Source: an uncultured Nitrospiraceae bacterium
GTDB taxonomy: Bacteria > Nitrospirota > Thermodesulfovibrionia > Thermodesulfovibrionales > Dissulfurispiraceae
NCBI GenBank assembly: GCA_903822005.1
Contig: CAIJNL010000008.1
Span: 34,784-98,783, forward strand
DNA length: 64,000 nucleotides
Direction: 5' to 3'
Shown: piece after piece, positions 15,578 through 24,441 of the stretch
How the letters are laid out: each line of letters starts with the position of its first letter
How positions within the stretch are numbered: the stretch's first letter is position 1
The notes under the pieces: model-generated
Database searches by the model: none
Told to the model about the DNA's origin: nothing
Seen by the model: only the letters and a program-made list of their open reading frames with translations
Position numbers and translations under genes: made by a program

Positions 15578-17218
15578 ATGCAAACGGGGCATGATGCACA
15601 TATAAGCACCCCAGTAGAGAATACGGGCAGTTCGCCGCTGCTGCGGTCGCTCTTGCTTGTGCCTGTTATAGGCCTGGTTTTTTATTTAGGGGCGCTGGCT
15701 GTCGGGGTGATTAAATATCCGGTCCTGAGCTGGGTCATCTTTCTGCCGATCGTGGGCGCAATAGCTCTCCTTTTTATTCCGCGCAAGAATGAGAAACTGA
15801 TAAAGATGACCGCCTTTGTACTCAGTGTTGTCGTCTTTCTGATGTGTATCCCTCTCTTTACCAATTTCGACAAGACCACCTCGAACATGCAGTTCGTAGA
15901 GAAATATGCCTGGGTACCCGCGTTTAACATCAATTACGCGGTAGGCATCGACGGTATCAGTATGCTGTTTGTTCTTCTCTCTGCCCTGCTCACGATCCTG
16001 TGCGTGACGGTCTCATGGAATGCGATAACCGACAAGGTCAAGGAATTTTATGCGTCCCTGCTTCTCCTGGAGGGCGCAATGATAGGCGTATTCTGCAGCC
16101 TCGACCTTTTCCTTTTCTATATCTTCTGGGAAGCCATGCTGATCCCCATGTTTATAATGATCGGGGTCTGGGGTGGTCCCAACAGGGTCTATGCCGCGAT
16201 CAAGTTCTTCCTCTACACCCTGATCGGAAGCCTGCTGATGCTGATCGGCATAATCGTGCTTTTCTTCTATAATGGGCGCTCATTCGATATCCTCCAGATG
16301 ATGACAACGAATTATCCGTATGATATGCAGTTGATACTCTTCTGGGCCTTCTTTTCTGCCTTTGCGGTCAAGGTCCCGATGTTCCCGGTCCATACCTGGC
16401 TGCCGGATGCGCATACTGAAGCCCCGACGGCGGGCAGTGTAATACTTGCCGGAATACTCATCAAGATGGGCGCATACGGTTTTCTGAGATTTAATATGCC
16501 TTTCTTTCCGCAGGCAACTGTAGCCATGGCTCCTGCCATGATGGTGCTGTCGGTAATCGCGATCATCTATGGCGCTGTCATCTGCCTTGGACAGACAGAC
16601 CTCAAGAGGCTGATCGCCTATAGTTCGGTAAGTCATATGGGGTTCGTTACCTTAGGCATTTTTGCCCTGAACTTTCAGGGCATACAGGGCGGGATCCTGC
16701 AGATGATCAATCATGGAATTGTGACCGGCGCGCTCTTCCTTTGCGTAGGAATGGTGTATGAGCGGACTCATACCAGGGCCATAGCGGATTACGGCGGGGC
16801 AGCAGCTCCCCTGCCGGTATATGCCGGACTCTTTATGATCTTTACTCTCGCAGCGGTCGGATTGCCCGGAACGAACGGTTTTGTCGGCGAATTCCTCATA
16901 CTGGTCGGCGGCTTTACAGCCTCCAAGCTGCTCGGCGCGCTCGCGGCAACCGGTATTATTATCGGCGCGGCATACATGCTCTGGCTCTACCAGAATATGT
17001 TTTTTGTACGCACGAATCCGAAGCTATTGGGACTGACTGATATAAATGAGAGGGAAATCCTGACCCTGCTGCCCCTGGTAATACTCGTATTCTGGATCGG
17101 TTTTTATCCGAATACGTTTCTCAGCTTTATGGACGCATCAGTACAGCATCTGATCGAGCGAATCAGTACGGCGGGACAGCTGCAGTTATCACAGCATTTA
17201 GGAGCGATTCCAAGATGA
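15578..17218 (+). CDS. nuoM: Complex I antiporter-like subunit M
   Basis: 546 residues. FWEAMLIPMFIMIGVWGG (key Glu), FSAFAVKVPMFPVHTWLPDAH (key Lys region; first part) and LKRLIAYSSVSHMGFV define NuoM. A hydrophilic N-terminal extension of about 25 residues precedes the first helix. AGGAGG lies upstream of the ATG. Its stop overlaps nuoN by 4 nt. Confidence 0.95.
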   Translation: MQTGHDAHISTPVENTGSSPLLRSLLLVPVIGLVFYLGALAVGVIKYPVLSWVIFLPIVGAIALLFIPRKNEKLIKMTAFVLSVVVFLMCIPLFTNFDKTTSNMQFVEKYAWVPAFNINYAVGIDGISMLFVLLSALLTILCVTVSWNAITDKVKEFYASLLLLEGAMIGVFCSLDLFLFYIFWEAMLIPMFIMIGVWGGPNRVYAAIKFFLYTLIGSLLMLIGIIVLFFYNGRSFDILQMMTTNYPYDMQLILFWAFFSAFAVKVPMFPVHTWLPDAHTEAPTAGSVILAGILIKMGAYGFLRFNMPFFPQATVAMAPAMMVLSVIAIIYGAVICLGQTDLKRLIAYSSVSHMGFVTLGIFALNFQGIQGGILQMINHGIVTGALFLCVGMVYERTHTRAIADYGGAAAPLPVYAGLFMIFTLAAVGLPGTNGFVGEFLILVGGFTASKLLGALAATGIIIGAAYMLWLYQNMFFVRTNPKLLGLTDINEREILTLLPLVILVFWIGFYPNTFLSFMDASVQHLIERISTAGQLQLSQHLGAIPR

Positions 17219-18597
17219 ATATTCCATTTCCAGACCTGACCCCTGTCATACCAGAAATCATTCTCACGGTTTTCGCATCGATATTCCTTATTATTGAGAT
17301 CTTTACTGAGCGGAAATCAGTACTTGGTTACCTGAGTATTCTGGCGGCCGGCGTTGGCCTCTATGTGCTTCCGATGAGTCAGGGTGAGACCTTCGGCGGG
17401 ATGTTCATCAGCGACAGCTTCAGCACCTATTTCAAGGTGATCTTCCTTATCAATGTAATCCTTACTGTTCTGATTTCCCTGAAGTATCTCAGGAAGGAGA
17501 ACACGGAGCACGGAGAATACTACAGCCTGATCCTCTTTTCGACCGTGGGAATGATGCTGATGGCATCGGCCAAGGACATGATTGTCCTTTATCTTGGACT
17601 CGAACTGATGGCGCTCAGTACGTATATTCTTGCCGGGTTCAAGAGGCAGGACATCAAATCAAATGAAGCGGCCATAAAGTACTTTTTACTGGGGGCATTT
17701 TCTTCGGCTTTATTGCTCTTCGGTATCTCCCTGCTTTATGGCATGACGGCAACTACTGATATTTATCAGATAGCAGCTTTTTTGAAAAAGAGCGGGACCA
17801 CGCCCGTGCTTATGGTGAGCATGGTCCTTATAATAGTCGCCTTTTCGTTCAAGATAGCTGCCGCGCCGTTTCACATGTGGGCCCCGGATGTATATGAAGG
17901 TGCGCCTACTTCTGTGACCGCTTTTATGTCAGTTGGACCAAAGGCTGCGGGTTTTGCGGTCATCGGCAGGGTATTCTTTGAGGCCTTTGGAAGCGTGCAG
18001 GCAGACTGGACAGTGATACTCATCGGGATATGCATACTTACCATGGCGGTCGGAAATATCGTCGCCCTCGTGCAGACCAACATCAAAAGGATGCTCGCTT
18101 ATTCCTCTATCGCCCATGCCGGTTATGCCCTTCTGGGCATTATTGTCGGCACGCCTGCAGGCATGGAAGCGGTGAAGGTTTATCTCTTAATCTATGCTTT
18201 TATGAATATCGGGGCGTTCGCAATTGTGATTCTGCTCGATAAAGGCGAGGAGATAAGTGATTATGCCGGCTTGGCAAAAAGCCATCCTCTTGTTGCCGCC
18301 ATTATGCTTGTTTTCATGTTCTCGCTCACCGGCATTCCGCCCACAGCCGGCTTTATCGGAAAGTTTAATCTCTTTGCCATAGCGGTCAATGCTGATTATA
18401 CCTGGCTCGTAGTTGTTGCGGTTATTTTCAGTGCCATCTCGGCGTATTATTATTTGCGGGTAGTTATGAATATGTATATGAAAACTTCTACAGGTGATGC
18501 TTCTATTACAATTTCACCAAGCCTCGGCATAGCCCTGTTTGTAACGGTCGCTGCCATGTTTGCAATAGGAATATTTCCGTCCCTCGTGATACCGTGA
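17215..18597 (+). CDS. nuoN: Complex I antiporter-like subunit N
   Basis: 460 residues, about fourteen helices. YLGLELMALSTYILAGF (key Glu), FKIAAAPFHMWAPDVYEGAPT (key Lys region) and RMLAYSSIAHAGYALLG identify NuoN. It is the last gene of the nuo cluster. No NuoE, NuoF or NuoG gene follows; the next gene 167 nt downstream belongs to the Ech hydrogenase. No clear intrinsic terminator separates them. Confidence 0.95.
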   Translation: MNIPFPDLTPVIPEIILTVFASIFLIIEIFTERKSVLGYLSILAAGVGLYVLPMSQGETFGGMFISDSFSTYFKVIFLINVILTVLISLKYLRKENTEHGEYYSLILFSTVGMMLMASAKDMIVLYLGLELMALSTYILAGFKRQDIKSNEAAIKYFLLGAFSSALLLFGISLLYGMTATTDIYQIAAFLKKSGTTPVLMVSMVLIIVAFSFKIAAAPFHMWAPDVYEGAPTSVTAFMSVGPKAAGFAVIGRVFFEAFGSVQADWTVILIGICILTMAVGNIVALVQTNIKRMLAYSSIAHAGYALLGIIVGTPAGMEAVKVYLLIYAFMNIGAFAIVILLDKGEEISDYAGLAKSHPLVAAIMLVFMFSLTGIPPTAGFIGKFNLFAIAVNADYTWLVVVAVIFSAISAYYYLRVVMNMYMKTSTGDASITISPSLGIALFVTVAAMFAIGIFPSLVIP

Positions 18598-18696
18598 TTC
18601 CGGAAGCATTCTGTTTTAAAGGCGCGGACTTGTAAATACATTGAAGTATCCATTAAAATTTAGGGTTTGGCGGGCATAAGGATTTAACAAATAGAT

Positions 18697-18737
18697 TTGA
18701 CAGCTGGCTGTAATATTGGAATCTAATGTTGTTAGAT
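18697..18737 (+). promoter_or_regulatory. Candidate promoter and inverted-repeat operator of the ech operon
   Basis: TTGACA at 18697-18702 is followed 17-18 nt later by a weak -10 (AATCTA/ATCTAA). That -10 lies inside a perfect 6-bp inverted repeat ATCTAA-TGTTG-TTAGAT (18721-18737). A repeat at this position would let a repressor block RNA polymerase, or the poor -10 may need an activator. The regulator is unknown. Confidence 0.4.
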
Positions 18738-18764
18738 GAATACATTATCTGAAAGGAGTAGATT

Positions 18765-20741
18765 GTGGAAGGGTACGTATTGGCTCTATTGGCGCTAGCC
18801 ACGCTATTACCTGCCTTCTGTGCTGCGATCTGTTACGTAATAAAAAACAGAGCAGTACGCAATTTTGTGGTGGTCGTGAATACCCTGGTCCTGTTTTTTA
18901 TAACCTGGGAATTTGTACGGCTGCTGATGGGATCCAACGGCAGCATCAGGATCAACGAAGGGTCCCTGCCGGCGCATCTTGGCGAAGTCATCAAGTATCT
19001 GGATGTTCTGCTGCTCGGATTTATCGGGTATCAGGGACTGAAGCTGAAAAAGCCCCTGATTGTTGCGCTCACCCTGGCGCAGCTGGTACCGGTAATATTC
19101 TTTGAGTTTTTCATGGGTGTCCATGAGCCGACAGCCGCATTTGTAATCGACTACCTGTCGGTCGTCCTAATCCTTCTCATTTCTCTCGTAGGACCTATCA
19201 TAGCGATTTTTGCGATAGGTTATATGGAAGAACATGAACATCACCTGCACCTCGCAAAAACAAAGCAGCCCGCATTCTTTATGGTGATTATCGGTTTCCT
19301 CGGCGCCATGAATGCGCTGGTCATGACGAACAATCTTTCCTGGATGTATTTTTTCTGGGAAGTGACCACCCTCTGTTCTTTCCTCCTGATCAAGCACGAT
19401 GAAAACGAAATTTCGATCACCAATGCTGTCAGGGCATTATGGATGAACCTAACCGGAGGAGTGGCTTTCATCGCAGCTATCATCATCATCTATCAGGTGA
19501 AGGGAACGCTTTCCGTTGAAGATATCGCCGTAGCTCCTGTAGCCGGCGCGTTTACGGGGCTCTTCCCGATAGCTCTCGGCCTGCTCTGTATCGCAGGTTT
19601 TACAAAATCGGCGCAGTTCCCGTTCCAGAGCTGGCTGCTCGGCGCGATGGTTGCACCGACCCCGGTCTCGGCCCTGCTGCATTCCAGCACAATGGTAAAG
19701 GCGGGTGTCTATCTGGTTGTCAGGATCGCCCCGGCTTTTATAGGCACCATCCTTGGTGATATGGTGGCCATTGCCGGAGCGTTCACATTTATGGCTGCAT
19801 CGGCAGTTGCCATCAGCCAGAGCAACGCAAAGCGGGTGCTCGCATATTCTACGATTGCCAACCTGGGCCTGATAATATGCTGCGCCGGTATCGGCAACTA
19901 TGTCGCCCTTGCCGCCGCAATCCTGCTTATCGTCTTCCATGGCGTTTCGAAAGGCCTGCTCTTCCTCTGCGTCGGCACAATTGAACAGGGCATCGGAAGC
20001 CGTAATATCGAAGATATGCAGGGTGTTATGAAGATAATGCCGGTTACGACAATCATTATGGTCATAGGCATGATCTCGATGCTGCTCCCGCCTTTCGGCG
20101 TTCTGATCACAAAGTGGCTTGCGATAGAGGCAGCCGTATCAATGCCTCTGGTATTGCTGCTGATCGTTCTGGGCAGCGCCTGCACCGTTGTGTTCTGGTC
20201 GAAGTGGATCGGCACAGTGCTTACCATGTCATATAAACCGAAATATGCGATAGAGAACATACCTACATCGATAAAGGCCGCGCTGGGAATACTAATCCTG
20301 GCGGTTTTCGTAGTTTGCGTCGGCATAGCGCCTATGTATAACGCTCTTATAGACCCCCAGCTGAAGGCATTCCATCTTACGGACAAGATCCAGCTTATAG
20401 GAAGCCAGGGAGGTCTGTGGCTGACCGGCGGTTCGAATGTTGCAATCGGCGGATTTGCCGTTCTGGCCGTATTTACCATAATATTGGCCTTGTTCATAGC
20501 GATACCATACTACCTGCACAAGGGCAAGTCGGCTGATTTAAGGGCGCCGTACCTGTGCGGTGAGAACATCGATTCAGACCTCCGTGGAGCGGAGTTTATG
20601 GGCCCTGGCGAGAAACCTGCAGGCACCCTGGTTCGCAACTATTATCTAACAGGGGCTTTTGGCGAAGAAAAGCTTACTCATGTGCTGAACCTGATTGCAG
20701 GGGCGATAATCATGTTAATGCTCGGGATGGTGATAAGATGA
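18765..20741 (+). CDS. echA: Ech hydrogenase subunit A (NuoL/antiporter-like)
   Basis: 658 residues, GTG start behind GAAAGGAG. Antiporter core: FFWEVTTLCSFLLI (Glu), AGFTKSAQFPFQSWLLGAM (Lys) and LLHSSTMVKAGVYL. Unlike NuoL, the C-terminal region carries a soluble segment APYLCGENID typical of EchA/HyfB-type proteins. The six genes that follow match echABCDEF in order and type, so this is the ion-translocating subunit of an energy-converting group 4 [NiFe] hydrogenase. The stop overlaps echB by 4 nt. Confidence 0.88.
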   Translation: MEGYVLALLALATLLPAFCAAICYVIKNRAVRNFVVVVNTLVLFFITWEFVRLLMGSNGSIRINEGSLPAHLGEVIKYLDVLLLGFIGYQGLKLKKPLIVALTLAQLVPVIFFEFFMGVHEPTAAFVIDYLSVVLILLISLVGPIIAIFAIGYMEEHEHHLHLAKTKQPAFFMVIIGFLGAMNALVMTNNLSWMYFFWEVTTLCSFLLIKHDENEISITNAVRALWMNLTGGVAFIAAIIIIYQVKGTLSVEDIAVAPVAGAFTGLFPIALGLLCIAGFTKSAQFPFQSWLLGAMVAPTPVSALLHSSTMVKAGVYLVVRIAPAFIGTILGDMVAIAGAFTFMAASAVAISQSNAKRVLAYSTIANLGLIICCAGIGNYVALAAAILLIVFHGVSKGLLFLCVGTIEQGIGSRNIEDMQGVMKIMPVTTIIMVIGMISMLLPPFGVLITKWLAIEAAVSMPLVLLLIVLGSACTVVFWSKWIGTVLTMSYKPKYAIENIPTSIKAALGILILAVFVVCVGIAPMYNALIDPQLKAFHLTDKIQLIGSQGGLWLTGGSNVAIGGFAVLAVFTIILALFIAIPYYLHKGKSADLRAPYLCGENIDSDLRGAEFMGPGEKPAGTLVRNYYLTGAFGEEKLTHVLNLIAGAIIMLMLGMVIR

Positions 20742-21592
20742 TAGACAATCTAATAATCTCATTAATAGCGATAGTTGGAGCACCGATTATAGGCGGTCTT
20801 CTGTTCGGCATTGACAGGCGGATAACCGCCCGTTTGCAGAACAGGTTCGGTCCCCCCATACTGCAGCCTTTTTATGATTTCTTCAAGCTGCTCGGAAAGG
20901 AAAGCATTGCAGTCAACCAGATACAGATGATGTATGTTCTGTCCCATCTGTTCTTTGCGATTGCGGCCCTGCTGATGCTGGTGCTGAGGCAGGACCTGCT
21001 GATGCTGATGTTCATATTCGCTTTTTCTACCATATCCCTCATTATCGGCGCCATGAGCGTACGTTCACCATACAGCAAAATCGGCGCACAGAGGGAAATA
21101 ATGCAGATGCTGGCCTATGAGCCGGTACTGCTGCTGATGGTATTCGGGGTATACAAAGTGACCGGAAGTTTTATGATCCAGAGCATACTCGACTACCCGA
21201 TGCCGCTGATTTACTCTCTGCCCCTCGTATTTTTTGCGTTCCTGTATGTCCTCACCATCAAGCTGCGCAAGTCGCCGTTTGATTTTTCGACTTCCCATCA
21301 CGGACACCAGGAATTGATCAAGGGTTTGACCACGGAATTTTCGGGCACCCAGCTGGCGTTGATAGAACTGACCCACTGGTACGATCTGATGATCCTGCTG
21401 GGGCTTATCGCGCTCTTCTTCGCGCAGCCCCTGTGGGTGGGCATCCTGATAGCTCTTGGGGCCTATTTCCTTGAGATGGTCATCGACAATATTTGCGCCC
21501 GCGTAACGTGGCCGTGGATGATTAAGGCAACCTGGCTGATCGGCGTCGGCACTGCCTTGGTCAACATCATCGGGCTCTATTTGAGACCATAA
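20738..21592 (+). CDS. echB: Ech hydrogenase subunit B (NuoH-like)
   Basis: 284 residues, about seven to eight membrane helices. GIDRRITARLQNRFGPPILQ and PFYDFFKLLGKES parallel NuoH; FDFSTSHHGHQELIKGLTTE is the hydrogenase-type counterpart of the NuoH quinone loop. It anchors the hydrogenase module to the membrane. Shorter than NuoH in this window (284 vs 352), as expected for Ech-type subunits. Confidence 0.88.
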   Translation: MIDNLIISLIAIVGAPIIGGLLFGIDRRITARLQNRFGPPILQPFYDFFKLLGKESIAVNQIQMMYVLSHLFFAIAALLMLVLRQDLLMLMFIFAFSTISLIIGAMSVRSPYSKIGAQREIMQMLAYEPVLLLMVFGVYKVTGSFMIQSILDYPMPLIYSLPLVFFAFLYVLTIKLRKSPFDFSTSHHGHQELIKGLTTEFSGTQLALIELTHWYDLMILLGLIALFFAQPLWVGILIALGAYFLEMVIDNICARVTWPWMIKATWLIGVGTALVNIIGLYLRP

Positions 21593-21607
21593 GGACGGTG
21601 GATAGAT

Positions 21608-22087
21608 ATGGGATTAATGAATACATCAAGAATGAAGTCTCCCTGGATAATACATGTTAACTGTACTGCGTGCAACGGGTGCGATATCGAGGTGGTTGCA
21701 GCCCTGACCCCTATGTTTGACGTAGAACGCTTCGGCATTGTGAACGTGGGAAACCCTAAACATGCTGATGTTATGGTAGTTACCGGATGCGTGAATCCGA
21801 AGACCGCGAGGGTCCTGAAAAACATCTATGACCAGATGCCGGAACCGAAGCTTGTCCTTGCAATTGGCGCCTGCGGCGGCACCGGCGGTATCTTTGCAGA
21901 GTGCTACAACGTGCTTGGCGGTCCTGACAAGGTAATCCCGGTAGATGCCTATGTACCAGGCTGCCCGCCGAGACCGGAAGCGATTATTGACGGCGCCGTG
22001 GCTGCCCTCGGTCTGTTTGAGGCAAAGGCAAAGGCGATGAAAGAAAAGGCCAAGAAAGCAGCTGAAAAAGCAAAGGCCGAAGCCTAA
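21608..22087 (+). CDS. echC: Ech hydrogenase small subunit C (NuoB-like)
   Basis: 159 residues. CTACNGCDIE provides the first cysteines of the proximal [4Fe-4S] cluster, GACGGTGGIF and PGCPPRPE provide the others. This is the group 4 pattern; it lacks the longer small-subunit C-terminal part of uptake hydrogenases. The last 22 residues are a repetitive Lys/Ala tail (AKAMKEKAKKAAEKAKAEA) that is unusual for the family and probably a charged helix. Confidence 0.88.
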   Translation: MGLMNTSRMKSPWIIHVNCTACNGCDIEVVAALTPMFDVERFGIVNVGNPKHADVMVVTGCVNPKTARVLKNIYDQMPEPKLVLAIGACGGTGGIFAECYNVLGGPDKVIPVDAYVPGCPPRPEAIIDGAVAALGLFEAKAKAMKEKAKKAAEKAKAEA

Positions 22088-22102
22088 AGGAATGGAGGAG
22101 TT

Positions 22103-22474
22103 ATGATCGAAAATATAGCGGAAATAACAAAAGACCAGCTCCTTGGAGAGACACAGAAGATGTCCGGCCAGAACTATAGGTTTGTGACAACATCCTGTGT
22201 CGACCTGGGAGACGGCAATCTTGACGTGCTGTATCATTTTGACAAGGACGCCAAGCTCCAGAATCTTCGCATAAAGGCAAAGAGGGGCGAGGAAGTGCCG
22301 AGCATATCGAAGATATACCTTTGCGCGGTGCTCGTCGAAAATGAGATGAAGGAATTATTCGGGCTGAATGTTACGGGCATGGCCATTGATTACGGCGGGC
22401 ATATGCTTCTTACGCCCGAGGCGCTGAAGAATCCTCAGTCCAAGATCACAATTGAACAGAGGGGTGAAAAATAA
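22103..22474 (+). CDS. echD: Ech hydrogenase subunit D (NuoC-like)
   Basis: 123 residues, shorter than NuoC. VENEMKELFGLNVTGMAIDYGG is the counterpart of the NuoC signature ERE.FDMFGI. It has no cofactor motif and is a structural partner of the large subunit. Strong GGAGGAG site before the ATG. The stop is 1 nt from the echE ATG. Confidence 0.82.
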   Translation: MIENIAEITKDQLLGETQKMSGQNYRFVTTSCVDLGDGNLDVLYHFDKDAKLQNLRIKAKRGEEVPSISKIYLCAVLVENEMKELFGLNVTGMAIDYGGHMLLTPEALKNPQSKITIEQRGEK

Positions 22475-22475
22475 C

Positions 22476-23552
22476 ATGATTAAAACAACTATACCATTTG
22501 GACCGCAACACCCTGTTTTGCCAGAACCCCTTCATCTGAAGCTTGTGATGGAGGATGAGAAGATCGTAGAGGCGATCCCGGCTATAGGTTATGTGCACAG
22601 GGGACTCGAAAAACTGGCTGAAGTCAAGGATTTTCACCAGAACGTGTTCCTCGTCGAAAGAATCTGCGGTATCTGCAGTGTTCAGCATGCCATGGCATAT
22701 GTTCAGGGCATAGAGACGATGATGAACATCGAGATACCCGACAGGGCAAAATACCTGAGGGTAATTTGGGCAGAGCTCCACAGGATTCACAGCCATCTGC
22801 TCTGGCTGGGACTCTTCGCCGATGCCTTCGGTTTCGAGGCGCTGTTTATGCAGTGCTGGCGCGACCGTGAAAAGGTAATGGACATCATGGAAGCGACCTC
22901 AGGCGCCAGGGTTGTCGTTTCGGTCAATGTTGTCGGAGGCACAAAAAGAGATATATCAAGCGAGCATCTGGCTGAAATTATCCGGGTCGTTGACCAGGTC
23001 AAAGAAGACATGAAAAACATGGAAAACGCCTTCCTGAATGACTATACCGTCAAGCACAGGACTGTAGGCGTGGGACATCTGACCAAAGAGCAGGCATACA
23101 GCCTTGGAGCCGTCGGTCCGATGGCACGTGCAAGCGGAGTGGCGCAGGACCTCAGGACCCTGGGATACGCCGCATACAATGATCTTTGTTTCGATATGGT
23201 TGTTGAGACGGCCGGAGACTGCTGGGCAAGAACAGCGGTCAGGCTCAAAGAGGTGTACGAGTGCGTTCGCCTGATTAAAGCGGCGATAGACAAATTGCCG
23301 AAGGGCGACTTCGCTGTTCCGGTAAAGGGAAATCCGACCGGTGAAGTCATATCAAGGGTTGAGCAGCCGAGAGGCGAAGTTCTGTACTATATCAAAGGCA
23401 ACGGCACCAAGAACCTCGACAGGTTGAGGGTCAGAACGCCAACCTTTGCGAACATCCCGACACTTCTGGTCATGCTTCCGGGCAGCCAGCTCGCGGACGT
23501 TCCGGTACTGTTACTAACTATCGACCCATGCATAAGCTGCACCGAAAGGTAG
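22476..23552 (+). CDS. echE: Ech [NiFe] hydrogenase large subunit E
   Basis: 358 residues from the ATG at 22476; an upstream in-frame start inside echD is less likely. Both nickel-binding motifs are intact: RICGICSVQH (N-terminal) and DPCISCTER (C-terminal), so all four Ni ligands are present and the enzyme should be active. The protein ends at DPCISCTER with no residues after it, so there is no C-terminal peptide to remove during maturation. That is known for some group 4 enzymes such as CooH and means no HycI-type protease would be needed for it. Paralogous to NuoD at 9906. Confidence 0.92.
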   Translation: MIKTTIPFGPQHPVLPEPLHLKLVMEDEKIVEAIPAIGYVHRGLEKLAEVKDFHQNVFLVERICGICSVQHAMAYVQGIETMMNIEIPDRAKYLRVIWAELHRIHSHLLWLGLFADAFGFEALFMQCWRDREKVMDIMEATSGARVVVSVNVVGGTKRDISSEHLAEIIRVVDQVKEDMKNMENAFLNDYTVKHRTVGVGHLTKEQAYSLGAVGPMARASGVAQDLRTLGYAAYNDLCFDMVVETAGDCWARTAVRLKEVYECVRLIKAAIDKLPKGDFAVPVKGNPTGEVISRVEQPRGEVLYYIKGNGTKNLDRLRVRTPTFANIPTLLVMLPGSQLADVPVLLLTIDPCISCTER

Positions 23553-23562
23553 GAGAATATAT

Positions 23563-23940
23563 ATGTTCGATTTCTTGGGAAGTGTACTGAAAAATGTTAT
23601 ATCGAAACCCGCGACCCGGATGTACCCGTACGAGACACGGGAGGCTATGGACAAGGCCAGGGGAGCGCTTGGAGAGATAGAGATCGAGAAGTGCATATTT
23701 TGCGGCATATGCGCAACTAAATGCCCTTCGATAGCTATCAAGGTCGACAAGGCTGAAAGGTCCTGGGAATTTAACAGGCTCAAGTGCATAGTATGCAACG
23801 TTTGCGTGGAGGTATGCCCTGTAAAATGCCTGCATATGGACAAGGCCCATCTCGGTCCTCTTCTGGCAGTAGAAAAGACCAAGCGTAACGGGCCGCCCAA
23901 ACCTGCTCCGGCAGCAAAGGCCGCTGAATCAACAAATTAA
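23563..23940 (+). CDS. echF: Ech hydrogenase subunit F (2x[4Fe-4S] ferredoxin-like)
   Basis: 125 residues. Two motifs CIFCGICATKCP and CIVCNVCVEVCP bind two [4Fe-4S] clusters that connect ferredoxin to the small subunit. The end is a Pro/Ala/Lys-rich tail (KRNGPPKPAPAAKAAESTN), resembling in style the tails on EchC and NuoI of this window. Last structural gene; a terminator follows 13 nt after the stop. Confidence 0.9.
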   Translation: MFDFLGSVLKNVISKPATRMYPYETREAMDKARGALGEIEIEKCIFCGICATKCPSIAIKVDKAERSWEFNRLKCIVCNVCVEVCPVKCLHMDKAHLGPLLAVEKTKRNGPPKPAPAAKAAESTN

Positions 23941-23952
23941 GTATTAAAGCTG

Positions 23953-23990
23953 ATACAGGCGGGGAATCTCTTCCTCGCCTGTATTTTTTT
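23953..23990 (+). terminator. Intrinsic terminator between echF and hypA
   Basis: ATACAGGCG (23953-23961) pairs with CGCCTGTAT (23976-23984), extended inward by GGAA/TTCC around a TCTC loop, and is followed by seven T. It lies only 14 nt upstream of the hypA start, so it may act as an attenuator that lowers expression of the maturation genes relative to the structural genes. Confidence 0.85.
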
Positions 23991-24003
23991 GAGGATAGAT
24001 TGA

Positions 24004-24345
24004 ATGCATGAATACGCAGTGACAGAGGGCCTTCTTAAACTGGTGCTCGATGAGGCCGGGAAGGCCGGGGCCTCTAAAGTGACAGAGATCAAACTTGTTA
24101 TCGGCGACCTTTCCACTATTATTGATGAATCTATACAGATGTATTTTGATCTCATGAGCGAAGGGACTATGGCCCACGGGGCCAGACTTGTTTTCAGGAG
24201 GATACCTGCCCGCTTCAAATGCAAAGACTGCGGGTGCGACTACGAAAAACCCGCAACAGGATATGACTGTCCTCAGTGCGGAGGGCTAGGGATGCCTACC
24301 GGTGTTGGGCGGGAATTCTATGTTGAAAGCATGGATGTAGAGTGA
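24004..24345 (+). CDS. hypA: Hydrogenase nickel incorporation protein HypA
   Basis: 113 residues. The N-terminal MHE needed for nickel binding is present (MHEYAVTEGLL). Two CxxC pairs (CKDCGC and CPQCGG) form the zinc site. HypA works with HypB to insert nickel into the large subunit. A GAGG site lies upstream. It follows the ech operon directly, fitting a role in EchE maturation. HypC, D, E and F are not in this window. Confidence 0.93.
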   Translation: MHEYAVTEGLLKLVLDEAGKAGASKVTEIKLVIGDLSTIIDESIQMYFDLMSEGTMAHGARLVFRRIPARFKCKDCGCDYEKPATGYDCPQCGGLGMPTGVGREFYVESMDVE

Positions 24346-24441
24346 AAGTCAGGGAGCGAAACTGACATTCGAATCAGCAAACATGAATAACCTGTTTAGT
24401 ATAAAATCAGTTATATTGTTAATAATAGAGCGGGGACGGAT

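Noticed and set aside
18765..23940. Formate hydrogenlyase (Hyc/Hyf) assignment for the hydrogenase
   Set aside because: Gene number, order and sizes match echABCDEF, and no formate dehydrogenase gene is present nearby.
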